Assembly: GCA_964628285.1 (NCBI GenBank)
Contig: CAZVNP010000003.1
Span: 47,985 to 111,984 of the forward strand
Reading direction: 5' to 3'
Length of the DNA: 64,000 nucleotides
From: JAPLDP01 sp964628285
Lineage (GTDB): Bacteria > Bacteroidota > Bacteroidia > Bacteroidales > JAGONC01
Shown: positions 53,278-62,295 of the stretch, one piece after another
How positions within the stretch are numbered: position 1 is the stretch's first letter
Layout of the letters: the number at the start of each line of letters is the position of its first letter
Notes under the pieces: generated by a model
Databases searched by the model: none
What the model saw: the letters and a program-made list of their open reading frames with translations, nothing else
What the model was told of the DNA's origin: nothing
Position numbers and translations under genes: made by a program

Positions 53278-55128
53278 ATGAAGAAAACTCCTCTGTCACT
53301 GACCATTGCACTGTTCCTCGGATTCATTATTATCCTTTTCAATTTTATTTATCTGCCTTCCAATATTCTATCATGGGATGTCTTTGGCTATTATTTATGG
53401 TTACCTGCCACATTTCTTTACGGCGATCTCGGATTGAAGGATGTATCAGTGGTTCACCATATCATTGACATGTACCATAATACAGCCACTTTTTATCAGG
53501 CTGTCCAGTTGCCCTCCGGCGACTGGGTCATGCGTTACACGATGGGCATGGCTATCATGTATTTGCCTGCTTTCCTGGCAGGACACCTGATCGCATTACT
53601 TTTCGGTTTCGCAGCCGATGGTTTCTCCGCGCCTTACCAGTATGCCGTTCTGATATGGAGTATACTCATTACCCTGGCAGGTATTATTATTATCAGAAGA
53701 GTCCTCCTGCATTATTTTAATGACCGCATGACCGCCTTTATCCTGATCATCCTGGTTATCGGAACCAATTTTCTTTATCATGATGGATTTTATGGTGCCA
53801 ATGCCATGAACCATAATTACCTGTTCACCTTATATGCCGGGCTTCTATGGTATACCCTTAAATGGCATGAAACACCTGGGTTCAGGTACGCTTTGGCGAT
53901 GGGTATCATTGCAGGCATGATCATTCTTATCAGGCCCCCCGAAGTGGTGTGTGTGATGATACCACTGCTTTGGGGAATAACGGGTAAAAACTCTGTCAGG
54001 GAAAAACTGCAACTGATCAGAAGGAAGAAAGGTCAGGTTATCACAGCCGCCCTGATTACCGGGTTGATCATATTCCTGCAGCTCCTGTATTACAAGGTTT
54101 ACACCGGGAAGTTCATGTTCTACAGTTATGGCGGCAATGCCGGTGAAGGATTCGAATTCCTCAACCCGCCGACATTAAAATTTTTATTCAGTTTCAGAAA
54201 AGGCTGGCTTATTTATACACCGGTCATGATTTTCCCGATTATTGGATTTTACTACCTCTACAAAAGAAATAAACCCATCTTCTTCCCCCTGTTCGTTTAT
54301 TTTGTCATTAATCTGTATATCGTATCCAGCTGGTCAACATGGTGGGGCGGTGAGACTTTCAGTCAGAAAAATCTCATACAGTCATATGCCATACTGGCTT
54401 TGCCCCTTGGGTACTTCCTGGACGCTCTCGCAAAAGGGAGAAGACCTGTCAGGATAAGCATCGGATTGATCATGTCATTTTTCATAATTCTGAACATTTT
54501 CCAGACGTGGCAAATCCTGAATGGTATCCTGGACCCTTACCGAATGACCAGGTCATATTATGCCAGGATTTTTGGCAAAACCAAAGTCAGCCCGGAGGAT
54601 AAAAAGCTTTTGTTGGCAGAACAATCCTATACCGATACGGATACGTTTACCGACATTGAGGATTATGACGGGCATATCCTGCGTAATCTTGATTTTGAAA
54701 TCGACGGATCGGAATATGCTCTGAAACATTACTCCACAGCTTTTGCCCATTCAGGACATTCATCGCTGAAAATAGACAGTACCCTTGAATTCACACCTGA
54801 TATAAAAGCACGATTCAACGACCTGACCATGAAGGATCATGCATGGATAAGAACCAGCGTATATATTTATCCGGTGGAGGATTTAAAGGGTAAATCTATT
54901 TTTCTGGTCGTTACATTCCAGCATAAAGGAGCTAATTATAAATACAGGACCAGTGATATCTCCGGTCTTGATCTCAACCACGATGAATGGAACAAAATCA
55001 CCATGGATTACATGACCCCTTTTCCCCGGACACCACGCGATAATCTTGAGGTTTATGTATGGAATCCGGGAAAGGCTTCAGTGTATCTGGATGACCTGAT
55101 GGTCGAAGTGTATGAGAGAAAATTTTAG
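53278..55128 (+). CDS. GT-C-like membrane glycosyltransferase with C-terminal beta-sandwich
   Basis: 616 residues from the ATG at 53278, two codons after a TTG that overlaps the previous stop. About eleven membrane segments fill residues 8-430. The Asp in SWDVFGYYLWLPATF, in the first periplasmic loop, corresponds to the catalytic acidic residue expected in GT-C/PMT-type enzymes that use polyprenyl-phosphate sugars. The last 140 residues (about 475-616) are soluble and beta-rich, with a carbohydrate-binding jelly-roll look (ILRNLDFEIDGSEYAL to VYLDDLMVEVYERKF). The protein at 55155 is a paralogue lacking visible evidence of this tail because of the gap. Confidence 0.75.
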   Translation: MKKTPLSLTIALFLGFIIILFNFIYLPSNILSWDVFGYYLWLPATFLYGDLGLKDVSVVHHIIDMYHNTATFYQAVQLPSGDWVMRYTMGMAIMYLPAFLAGHLIALLFGFAADGFSAPYQYAVLIWSILITLAGIIIIRRVLLHYFNDRMTAFILIILVIGTNFLYHDGFYGANAMNHNYLFTLYAGLLWYTLKWHETPGFRYALAMGIIAGMIILIRPPEVVCVMIPLLWGITGKNSVREKLQLIRRKKGQVITAALITGLIIFLQLLYYKVYTGKFMFYSYGGNAGEGFEFLNPPTLKFLFSFRKGWLIYTPVMIFPIIGFYYLYKRNKPIFFPLFVYFVINLYIVSSWSTWWGGETFSQKNLIQSYAILALPLGYFLDALAKGRRPVRISIGLIMSFFIILNIFQTWQILNGILDPYRMTRSYYARIFGKTKVSPEDKKLLLAEQSYTDTDTFTDIEDYDGHILRNLDFEIDGSEYALKHYSTAFAHSGHSSLKIDSTLEFTPDIKARFNDLTMKDHAWIRTSVYIYPVEDLKGKSIFLVVTFQHKGANYKYRTSDISGLDLNHDEWNKITMDYMTPFPRTPRDNLEVYVWNPGKASVYLDDLMVEVYERKF

Positions 55129-55154
55129 GTGTCCCAGGTGATAAATACGGTGGA

Positions 55155-55638
55155 ATGTCAGTAGGCAAAAAATCTTTAATCGGCTATTTACCGGGAATCA
55201 CAAACGGGGTAATCATTCTTATTATTCTTTTATACATAGGGATTGCCCAGGATTGGAAAAAGCCCAACAGAGTCATCGAAAGCGATGTCATGGGTTATTA
55301 TTTGTATTTACCGGCGGTGGTCATAAATAATGACCTAACACTGCAGTATATTTCCAAGAATCTTGATTTTTACAGGAACAGGGTATGGTTTCAAATTATC
55401 CCTGATAATAAAAAAATTATACAGTATACATACGGACTATCATTGCTGTATTCTCCTTTCTTCCTGACAGCTCATTTAGTCGCCCCTGTTTTTGGTTATG
55501 AAGCCAATGGTTATACTGTACCGTATAAAATTGCACTTTTAGCCAGCTGCATTTTTTACATTATCATAGGGTTGATCTTTTTAAGGAAAATTCTTTCAAG
55601 GTATTTCTCCCCCCTGGTGGTTTCCATAACACTATTCT
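55155..55638 (+). CDS. Paralogous GT-C-like membrane protein, truncated by assembly gap
   Basis: 161 complete codons precede the N run. The segment matches the N-terminus of the preceding gene: ESDVMGYYLYLPAVVI corresponds to SWDVFGYYLWLPATF, and QYTYGLSLLYSPFFLTAHLVAPVFGYEANGYTVPY corresponds to the equivalent stretch there. So this is a tandem copy with the same presumed acidic residue. The true length is unknown because the gap is of fixed 100 N. The coding end after the gap (55741-55830) may or may not belong to it. Confidence 0.75.
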
Positions 55639-55738
55639 NNNNNNNNNNNNNNNNNNNNNNNNNNNNNNNNNNNNNNNNNNNNNNNNNNNNNNNNNNNNNN
55701 NNNNNNNNNNNNNNNNNNNNNNNNNNNNNNNNNNNNNN
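55639..55738. other. Assembly gap (100 N)
   Basis: Exactly 100 N, the usual placeholder for a gap of unknown length. The open frames on the two sides are not in register. Any number of bases, and even whole genes, could be missing. Confidence 0.98.
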
Positions 55739-55740
55739 AA

Positions 55741-55830
55741 TACCTTGAATTTCCGGATTACAATGGGGTTGAGAAGAGAATACATGAGGCCAAAATGAAA
55801 AAAGAGGAGAAAAAGTCATTAAAAAAATAA
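55741..55830 (+). CDS. C-terminal fragment of a protein interrupted by the gap
   Basis: Directly after the N run one frame reads YLEFPDYNGVEKRIHEAKMKK and ends with a Lys-rich tail at the TAA of 55828-55830. Of the three frames this is the one that stays open to a natural-looking stop 54 bases before the next gene. It could be the end of the GT-C paralogue or of another gene lost in the gap. Confidence 0.45.
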   Translation, partial: YLEFPDYNGVEKRIHEAKMKKEEKKSLKK

Positions 55831-55833
55831 CAC

Positions 55834-55841
55834 TAAATTTG
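55834..55841 (+). promoter_or_regulatory. Candidate -7 element for the MBOAT gene
   Basis: TAAATTTG fits TAnnTTTG, 43 bases before the MBOAT ATG. The expected -33 region is A-rich and lacks a TTG. Confidence 0.4.
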
Positions 55842-55884
55842 CCCGTCTTTTATAAACCGTATCTGAAGGTAGATTCAAATTGTC

Positions 55885-57306
55885 ATGGTTTTCAGCAGCA
55901 GCTTATTCCTGTTATATTTCCTTCCATTCTTTTTGCTGTTATATTTTTTTATTGACAAGCGATATCAGAATATCCTGATACTGCTGTCCAGCATTTTTTT
56001 CTATGCCTGGGGAGCGCCGACGCTGATATTCATCGTTCTGGCTTCCATACTTGCTGATTTCTATCTGGTTGAATGGATGAACCGGTCATCCGGCTCTAAA
56101 AAGAAAATAATGGTCGGGTGTTCGATAGCTCTTAACCTGGGTCTTCTGATTTACTATAAATATTCGAATTTCTTTGTTGAAAATATTGACGCTGTCTTAA
56201 CCGGTTTTGGTTTTAAGAATCTGGCATGGACCAAGGTAGCCCTTCCCATAGGCATCTCGTTTTACACTTTTCAGAAAATAACTTATAGCATTGATGTTTA
56301 CAGAAAGGTGCATCCTCCCCTCAAACGGGTATGGGACTATGCCCTTTATATTCTGATGTTTCCACAGCTTATCGCTGGTCCTATTGTCAGGTTCCACGAG
56401 ATAGCCGATCAGATCGAAGACCGGTCGGCCAATGAGACCGTCGATAACCGGCTAACGGGTTTCTTTCGTTTTGCCATAGGTTTGGCTAAAAAGGTTCTGA
56501 TAGCCAATGTGCTGGGGGAGCAGGTCGATAAGATCTTCGCCATGGGTCAGGGTGATATCACCACACCTCTGGCATGGATAGGTGTTTTGGCCTATGCTTT
56601 TCAGATATATTACGACTTCTCAGGCTATTCCGATATGGCCATCGGTCTGGGACGAATCATCGGATTTGATTTCCCTGAAAATTTTAACAGTCCTTATATC
56701 TCGCAAAGCATTTCCGAGTTCTGGCGCCGGTGGCACATCACCCTGGGCAGGTTTATGAGGGATTACCTTTATATTCCGCTGGGCGGTAACAGGGTGCCGA
56801 GAGCCAGGATGTTCTTCAACCTTTGGGTAGTATTCTTGCTCTCCGGGTTATGGCATGGTGCCGCCTGGAATTTTGTCGTGTGGGGCGCCTACCATGGCCT
56901 TTTCCTGGTGGCCGACCGGGTCTTCCTTCTGAAGGTATATAAGAAAATAGGCAAAATACCCAGCATCGTCATTACTTTTATTATCACCCTCATCGGATGG
57001 GTTCTTTTCAGGTCTGACAATCTGGGTTATGCCTGGATGTATCTTCAGACGATGTTTGAATTCAATTTCAGTCCGTCATCCCTTACCTTTGATCCGCAGT
57101 TCTGGACCATGCTTGCTCTGGGCGCTCTCTTTGCTTTCTGGGGCGGATTTAAAGCCATTGAACAATGGCATGTCAGGGTCTATTCAAAGGTGCAAAAAAA
57201 CTACGCCATTTTCTCAATGGCGGCTTCTTCGGTCGTTTTGTTCATAGTCAGTCTGGCCTCAGTCACATCCACCGGCTTTAATCCGTTTATTTATTTCAGA
57301 TTCTGA
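55885..57306 (+). CDS. MBOAT family O-acyltransferase (AlgI-like)
   Basis: 473 residues, about ten membrane segments. The MBOAT signature FWRRWHITLGRFMRDYLYIPLGGN (about 280-303) and the catalytic His in SGLWHGAAWNFVVWGAYHG (about 318-336) are present, as is the AlgI-type N-terminus FSSSLFLLYFLPFFLLLYF. Proteins of this type pass acetyl groups across the inner membrane for O-acetylation of surface glycans, working with an AlgJ/AlgX-type partner, which is the next gene (gap 7 bases). The acceptor polysaccharide is unknown. Confidence 0.94.
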   Translation: MVFSSSLFLLYFLPFFLLLYFFIDKRYQNILILLSSIFFYAWGAPTLIFIVLASILADFYLVEWMNRSSGSKKKIMVGCSIALNLGLLIYYKYSNFFVENIDAVLTGFGFKNLAWTKVALPIGISFYTFQKITYSIDVYRKVHPPLKRVWDYALYILMFPQLIAGPIVRFHEIADQIEDRSANETVDNRLTGFFRFAIGLAKKVLIANVLGEQVDKIFAMGQGDITTPLAWIGVLAYAFQIYYDFSGYSDMAIGLGRIIGFDFPENFNSPYISQSISEFWRRWHITLGRFMRDYLYIPLGGNRVPRARMFFNLWVVFLLSGLWHGAAWNFVVWGAYHGLFLVADRVFLLKVYKKIGKIPSIVITFIITLIGWVLFRSDNLGYAWMYLQTMFEFNFSPSSLTFDPQFWTMLALGALFAFWGGFKAIEQWHVRVYSKVQKNYAIFSMAASSVVLFIVSLASVTSTGFNPFIYFRF

Positions 57307-57313
57307 AAGTGCT

Positions 57314-58633
57314 ATGAACAGGCTGAAAAACACCGTATTTATCGTTATTGTTATCATGTTATTTCTGCCTGTCCTGCAGAATATTTTCCATCCTTTCAAA
57401 ATAAAAGCCCTTCACGGAGCTTATATACCTGCTAAAAGTGTTCCGTTCACTTTTCACGGCTTCTTCACCGATACTTTTCAGGATCCTTTTAATAAGTACC
57501 TCGAAGAACATATCGGTTTTCATAAGCTGTTGGTCAGATTAAATAATCAAATAGTTTATTCCCTCTTCCGAACAGCCAGAGCAAGTGAGGTGGTGGTCGG
57601 TAAAAACAACTGCCTCTATGAAAAAAGTTATATCGAAGCCTATCTCGGCAGGGACTTCATAGGAAAAGACTCGTTGGATGAAAAAGTGCGGAAAATAAAA
57701 TTTATTCAGGATGAATTAAAGAAAAAAGGTATTGATATGATTATCATTTTTGCACCGGGCAAAGCCACTTTTTTCCCTGAATATATACCCGACTATTTTC
57801 ATCCGCGCAGGAAATCCATATCCAATTATGAATATTTATTACAGTCATTCAAGGAAAAAGGGATCAATTATATCGATTTCAACAACTATTTTATTCTGAT
57901 GAAAGATAGTGCCACTTATCCCCTTTACCCCCAATGTGGTATTCATTGGAGCGCATATGGTGTAGCTATCGCCGTGGATTCGATCATTCATTACATTGAG
58001 CATATAAAACACCTTACCATGACTGACTTCGGGTGGAATGGATTTGATGTGACCAATGACTTGCGAACACCGGATAACGACCTGTCGGAAGGCATGAACC
58101 TTTTATTTGACATTCATCATTATCCGATGGCTTACCCGAAGCTTTATTTCAAAGAGAATACGGCAACCTATAAACCCAATGTCATAACCATGGCCGACAG
58201 TTATTACTGGAATATCTTCGGCACAGGCATCGCATCCAGGTTATTCAATGCCAACACGTTTTGGTATTATTTTGCTCAGTCCTATACCCCCGAAAATGTC
58301 GAAGGTTGTGATATAAAGCAGGTCAATGTATTGAACGAGATCGAAAAAAGTGATGTCATCATTTATCTGTCTACCGACGCCACTTTGCGCAAATTTGCCT
58401 TTGGATTTGAAGATAAGGTGTATGATCTGTTAAAGAAAGAAGCTGACAAAAAGGCCATATCAGATTCAACACAGGAAAACAGGATCTATTTTATTGAACA
58501 GGTAATCAGGAACGACAGCATCTGGTTTCAGGAAATCAAAAGGAAAGCAAGAGTGAAAAATATCTCGGTGGAAGAGATGCTGCGAAAGGATGCCATGTGG
58601 CTTTATGAGAAGGAAAAGAATCAAAAAAAATAA
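57314..58633 (+). CDS. AlgJ/AlgX-like SGNH-fold acetyltransferase partner
   Basis: 439 residues with one N-terminal membrane anchor (about 7-25). The extracytoplasmic domain has the AlgX/AlgJ SGNH-like pattern: FTDTFQDPFNKYLEEHIGFH near the start, MIIIFAPGKATFFPEYIPDYF, the catalytic-type His in YPQCGIHWSAYGVAIA (about 210-225), and VITMADSYYWNIFGTG (about 295-310) carrying the Ser. These proteins place the acetyl group delivered by the MBOAT protein onto the glycan. The last 80 residues are highly charged helix, which is longer than in Pseudomonas AlgJ. Confidence 0.85.
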   Translation: MNRLKNTVFIVIVIMLFLPVLQNIFHPFKIKALHGAYIPAKSVPFTFHGFFTDTFQDPFNKYLEEHIGFHKLLVRLNNQIVYSLFRTARASEVVVGKNNCLYEKSYIEAYLGRDFIGKDSLDEKVRKIKFIQDELKKKGIDMIIIFAPGKATFFPEYIPDYFHPRRKSISNYEYLLQSFKEKGINYIDFNNYFILMKDSATYPLYPQCGIHWSAYGVAIAVDSIIHYIEHIKHLTMTDFGWNGFDVTNDLRTPDNDLSEGMNLLFDIHHYPMAYPKLYFKENTATYKPNVITMADSYYWNIFGTGIASRLFNANTFWYYFAQSYTPENVEGCDIKQVNVLNEIEKSDVIIYLSTDATLRKFAFGFEDKVYDLLKKEADKKAISDSTQENRIYFIEQVIRNDSIWFQEIKRKARVKNISVEEMLRKDAMWLYEKEKNQKK

Positions 58634-58637
58634 AAGC

Positions 58638-58696
58638 TATATTTGTAAGAGTAATGCCTGTCATCCGGAATACATGACGAAGTCTCCGGTGGCATT
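58638..58696 (+). promoter_or_regulatory. Candidate promoter element and two-tier hairpin ahead of the GT2 gene
   Basis: TATATTTG (58638-58645) fits the -7 box. Just downstream is an inverted repeat in two steps: AATGCC (58653-58658) with GGCATT (58691-58696), and CCGGA (58665-58669) with TCCGG (58685-58689), around a 15-base loop. There is no T-run. It could be a leader structure of the 58739 gene or the 3' end structure of the AlgJ-like gene. Confidence 0.4.
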
Positions 58697-58738
58697 GGTT
58701 TCTGAGTATTTGATGAACGATACCCTTAATCATCATTC

Positions 58739-59737
58739 ATGAAACTGATCATTCAGATACCCTGTTACAACGAAGCCACAACCCTTCCCGTGACTCTCAG
58801 GGCCCTGCCAAAAAAAATAGAAGGATTCGACCGGGTTGAGGTCTTGATTATCGACGACGGCAGCACGGATGAAACGGTCAAGGTGGCCAGGGAGATGGGC
58901 GTTGACCACATCCTGTCGTTCAGGAAGAACAGGGGTCTGGCCCGGGTGTTTATGGCGGGTGCGAACGAATGCCTTAAACTCGGTGCCGACGTGGTGGTGA
59001 ATACCGATGCTGACAACCAGTACAACGCCGATGACATTCCCAAGCTGACCAAACCCATCCTGGAAGGTAAAGCCGACATTGTGATAGGAGAGCGTCCCAT
59101 CAGTGAGATCCGTCATTTTTCACTTTTCAAGAAATGGATGCAGCGTCTGGGAAGCTGGGTGGTACGGTTGGCCAGCTCAACCGATATCCCAGATGCTCCC
59201 AGCGGCTTCAGGGCCTTTTCACGCGAAGCGCTCATGCAGTTGAATGTCTTCAACGAATACACCTATACTCTTGAAACCATCATTCAGGCCGGTCAGCAGA
59301 ACATGGCCATCATATCTGTGCCCATACGCGTCAATGAAGATCTCAGACCCTCACGCCTGATTAAGAGCCTGCCGTCGTATATTCGCTTTTCGCTGATGAC
59401 CATAATAAGGATATTTGTTACGTATAAACCGATCAAGTTTTTCTTCTTCTTCGGAGGCATCAGCTTTGTGACCGGATTCCTCATCGGCGTCAGGTGGCTG
59501 ATCTATTTCTTTATCGGCACCGAGCGCACACGTTTGCCCAGCCTCATACTGACATCCCTGTTGATCCTCACCGGTGTGCTGTTCTTTTTTCTGGGCATAC
59601 TGGCTGATCTGATCTCGGTAAACAGAAAGATCCTCGAAGAGAACCAGTACAGGATCCGTAGACTGGAAAAAGAACTGGTAACGAATGATCAGAAAAAAGA
59701 AAGAGATGACACAAAGCCCCATAGGGAAAAAGCTTAA
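58739..59737 (+). CDS. Family 2 glycosyltransferase with C-terminal membrane segments (GtrB/DPM1-like)
   Basis: 332 residues. The catalytic half has LIIQIPCYNEATTLPVTLRAL, VLIIDDGSTDETVKVA, the metal-binding VVNTDADNQYNADDI (DAD about 86-88) and DAPSGFRAFSREAL. Two membrane segments follow (about 225-250 and 265-290). This is the architecture of polyprenyl-phosphate glycosyltransferases such as GtrB/ArnC, which charge undecaprenyl phosphate with a sugar for GT-C enzymes. Overlaps the start of the next gene. Confidence 0.93.
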   Translation: MKLIIQIPCYNEATTLPVTLRALPKKIEGFDRVEVLIIDDGSTDETVKVAREMGVDHILSFRKNRGLARVFMAGANECLKLGADVVVNTDADNQYNADDIPKLTKPILEGKADIVIGERPISEIRHFSLFKKWMQRLGSWVVRLASSTDIPDAPSGFRAFSREALMQLNVFNEYTYTLETIIQAGQQNMAIISVPIRVNEDLRPSRLIKSLPSYIRFSLMTIIRIFVTYKPIKFFFFFGGISFVTGFLIGVRWLIYFFIGTERTRLPSLILTSLLILTGVLFFFLGILADLISVNRKILEENQYRIRRLEKELVTNDQKKERDDTKPHREKA

Positions 59738-60668
59738 AAAATATCTCAAGTTTTTCATTTCAGTCGCTTTAAGCTTTATCATTCTTTTCCTGATCTATAA
59801 GCGGATTGATTTTGCCGCTCTCTCCAAACATATCCTGCAGGTCAGGATTCTTCCGATGCTGGTGTTTTTATTCCTATTTGTTCCCCAGCTTCTGGTCGCC
59901 ACCTGGCGATGGAACCTCCTCACGGGTAATATCGGTGGAGTCAGGTTCTCCATGTCTGCATCCTTCAAACAGGTCGTGGGCAGTTACAGTGCCAACCTGA
60001 TCATACCGGGGAAGATGGGTGAGATTGTCAGGATACCCTGGATGCGAAAATACAACATGAAGACAGCCACACTGCTTTTGGTCATGCTCGAGAAAATGCT
60101 GGATGCGCTGGCGATTATGATCATTCTTTTTATTTCAGCCGCACTTTACCGCATCATTTTCAGGGACCATCCGGTGGTCCTGGATATTGCCCTGCCGGTC
60201 CTGTTTCTTTCCTTTATCCTGTTGGCCTTCATTTACATTTACCGCAGACGGTTGTCTCAATACATTGAAAATCGGTTCTCAGGGTATCTTAAAAAGAAAG
60301 GGGACAATTTTTTTTATTTCCGCCTGAAAGCGGCCTTCAATGCTGTTAACCGTGACATCACCAAATATCTGTCTATTTCCGTACTTTTGTGGTTCATTCA
60401 GGGACTGGGGCTGGTCATGATCTTTCAGATGTTCAGCATCAGGATATCACCTGTCATGATTTATGCAGGCAGTTTCATAGCGCTGATTGCCGGGGCGGTG
60501 CCCGTGTCCATTGCGGGTTTCGGCCCCCGTGATGCGGTGATCATCAGTTTTTTCAGGCATCTGGCCTCTTATGAAGCCCTGGCCGGTGTGGGCATCATCT
60601 CATTGTTCAGGATCATCATCCCGGCATTGATAGGATTGCCCTTTTTCCTGCTTCAAACAAAAGAATGA
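59685..60668 (+). CDS. Flippase-like UPF0104 (LPG synthase-type membrane) protein
   Basis: 327 residues with seven to eight membrane segments and the family sequences YSANLIIPGKMGEIVRIPWMRKY and AGAVPVSIAGFGPRDAVIISFF. This domain is shared with the membrane half of lysylphosphatidylglycerol synthase; stand-alone members in glycan clusters are thought to move lipid-linked intermediates, though this is not proven. It overlaps the GT2 gene by 53 bases if the first ATG is used; the ATG at 59706 (MTQSPIGKKLKKYLK) is an equally good start. Confidence 0.85.
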   Translation: MIRKKKEMTQSPIGKKLKKYLKFFISVALSFIILFLIYKRIDFAALSKHILQVRILPMLVFLFLFVPQLLVATWRWNLLTGNIGGVRFSMSASFKQVVGSYSANLIIPGKMGEIVRIPWMRKYNMKTATLLLVMLEKMLDALAIMIILFISAALYRIIFRDHPVVLDIALPVLFLSFILLAFIYIYRRRLSQYIENRFSGYLKKKGDNFFYFRLKAAFNAVNRDITKYLSISVLLWFIQGLGLVMIFQMFSIRISPVMIYAGSFIALIAGAVPVSIAGFGPRDAVIISFFRHLASYEALAGVGIISLFRIIIPALIGLPFFLLQTKE

Positions 60669-60671
60669 TTC

Positions 60672-62291
60672 ATGGTCGAATACAATGATAGTGCTTTTTG
60701 GGTTTTTCTGAGACATCACATCCCACGGATACTGTCTCAGCTCGACAGGGATGAGGATTCCCCGACCTTCGGCAGCTTCGACCGCAATTTCTGGCATTAT
60801 AAGATCCGCGACTTCTCCTCCGTTATTCTGCAACAAGGCATGCTGGTGATCCATGCCCTGTACCACGAAAAACGGAATGATAACCCGTTGTACCGGGATC
60901 CTCTGGCCCGGCGGTGGATTGACGGCTGCCTGCGTTTCTGGGCATCACAGCAATTGCATAATGGCGCATTCAACGAATACTATCCTTATGAGGCCGGATT
61001 CCCTCCTACTGCGTTCAGTCTTTATGCTGCCGGCATAGTGCTGAAAGAAAGTGATAACATGGTGAAAGATGCAAAGGTTATGCGGACCGTGCAAAAATCA
61101 TGTGACTGGCTGCTGTCACATCATGAAAGAGAGGCCACCAACCAGGAGGCTGCTGCTCTGGCCGGTCTGGCGCTGTGTCAAAACATCGAGGGAATTGAAA
61201 TCAATGCGAAAGCATTGGAGACGAGATTAAACGCATTTTACAGGTCCCAGTCCGATGAAGGGTGGTTCACCGAATACGGCGGACCCGATACGGGTTACCT
61301 GTCCGTGACCATTGATTGTCTCTGGGATCTTTATGAAACAACGCATGATGACAGGGCTCTCACCTCCATCAGGAACGCCGTGGCTTATGTAGCACGGATG
61401 ATATCCGTCTCAGGTCATACCCCGGTGATGATCAACGCGAGAAATACCGACTATTTGGTACCTTACGGCCTAACCCGTTTTGCCGGTAATGATCCCCTTG
61501 CCGCAGCGGTGGTAAAACGCTTGCTGGAGAAGATCAATGACCCGGATCATTATCTTAACCGGACCGATGACAGATATGCATGTCATTATGTATACCCATC
61601 GTGTTTCAGGAGCTTACCCTACCTGAGGATGATGACATCCGACATCATGTCCCTGCCCTGTGATGACCATTACGACAGCTATCTGGCCAATGCCGGCATA
61701 CGTATCATGCACCGCCCCGGAAAGGCTAGTGTTTTTATTAATGCAAAAAAGGGTGGTATCGTCAACGTATTCGATGTTCAAGGCGTGAGAGAAGCTGATT
61801 ACGGATGGCGCGCCAGGACCGGCAGGAAAAGCATGGCCATCACGCACTGGCTGGATAAGGAATACAAAGTCGCGAACCAAAAGGATGTCGTCACCGTTGC
61901 AGGCAGGATGTCAAAACACGCGTGGATGAAGCCGTCACCTTTTAAACATTTCATTTTAAGGTTATCGGGTCTGCTCCTTGGATACAAACTGATACCCCTG
62001 TTGAAAAGGATGATGATTTTCGGGAGCCCTTCCATTCCGGTGAGTTTTAAACGAACTATTGTCATAAATGATGATAAACTGGTCATTGACGACCATATGA
62101 CCGGTAAAGGGTTAAATGGTATGAAGCTTTACCGGGCACCGCATTATTCCATGAGGCATGTGTCGAGCGCAGGTGCCTTCGTCCCGGAAGAATTGTTAAC
62201 GATTGAGAAAAAGGATCTCATCCCGGTCCCTGGCAAAAATGAGTTCAGCATAAGAACGGAAGTTGTTCTGCCATCCGGTAGTTCAGCATGA
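60672..62291 (+). CDS. Uncharacterised toroid plus beta-sandwich protein of the polysaccharide cluster
   Basis: 539 residues with no signal peptide. The first about 340 residues are paired helices with Trp/Gly/Tyr-rich turns (FNEYYPYEAGFPPTAFSLYA, DEGWFTEYGGPDTGYLS), an alpha/alpha-toroid pattern seen in polysaccharide lyases, heparinases and GH88/105-type hydrolases. The remainder is beta-rich (GIRIMHRPGKASVFINAKKG to FSIRTEVVLPSG), like the heparinase II/III sandwich. I cannot assign catalytic residues with confidence. It lies 3 bases after the UPF0104 gene and 4 bases before the iron-sulfur gene, so it belongs to this operon. A cytoplasmic location would be odd for a lyase; a biosynthetic epimerase-like role or an unusual export route are alternatives. 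Confidence 0.7.
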   Translation: MVEYNDSAFWVFLRHHIPRILSQLDRDEDSPTFGSFDRNFWHYKIRDFSSVILQQGMLVIHALYHEKRNDNPLYRDPLARRWIDGCLRFWASQQLHNGAFNEYYPYEAGFPPTAFSLYAAGIVLKESDNMVKDAKVMRTVQKSCDWLLSHHEREATNQEAAALAGLALCQNIEGIEINAKALETRLNAFYRSQSDEGWFTEYGGPDTGYLSVTIDCLWDLYETTHDDRALTSIRNAVAYVARMISVSGHTPVMINARNTDYLVPYGLTRFAGNDPLAAAVVKRLLEKINDPDHYLNRTDDRYACHYVYPSCFRSLPYLRMMTSDIMSLPCDDHYDSYLANAGIRIMHRPGKASVFINAKKGGIVNVFDVQGVREADYGWRARTGRKSMAITHWLDKEYKVANQKDVVTVAGRMSKHAWMKPSPFKHFILRLSGLLLGYKLIPLLKRMMIFGSPSIPVSFKRTIVINDDKLVIDDHMTGKGLNGMKLYRAPHYSMRHVSSAGAFVPEELLTIEKKDLIPVPGKNEFSIRTEVVLPSGSSA

Positions 62292-62295
62292 TAAG

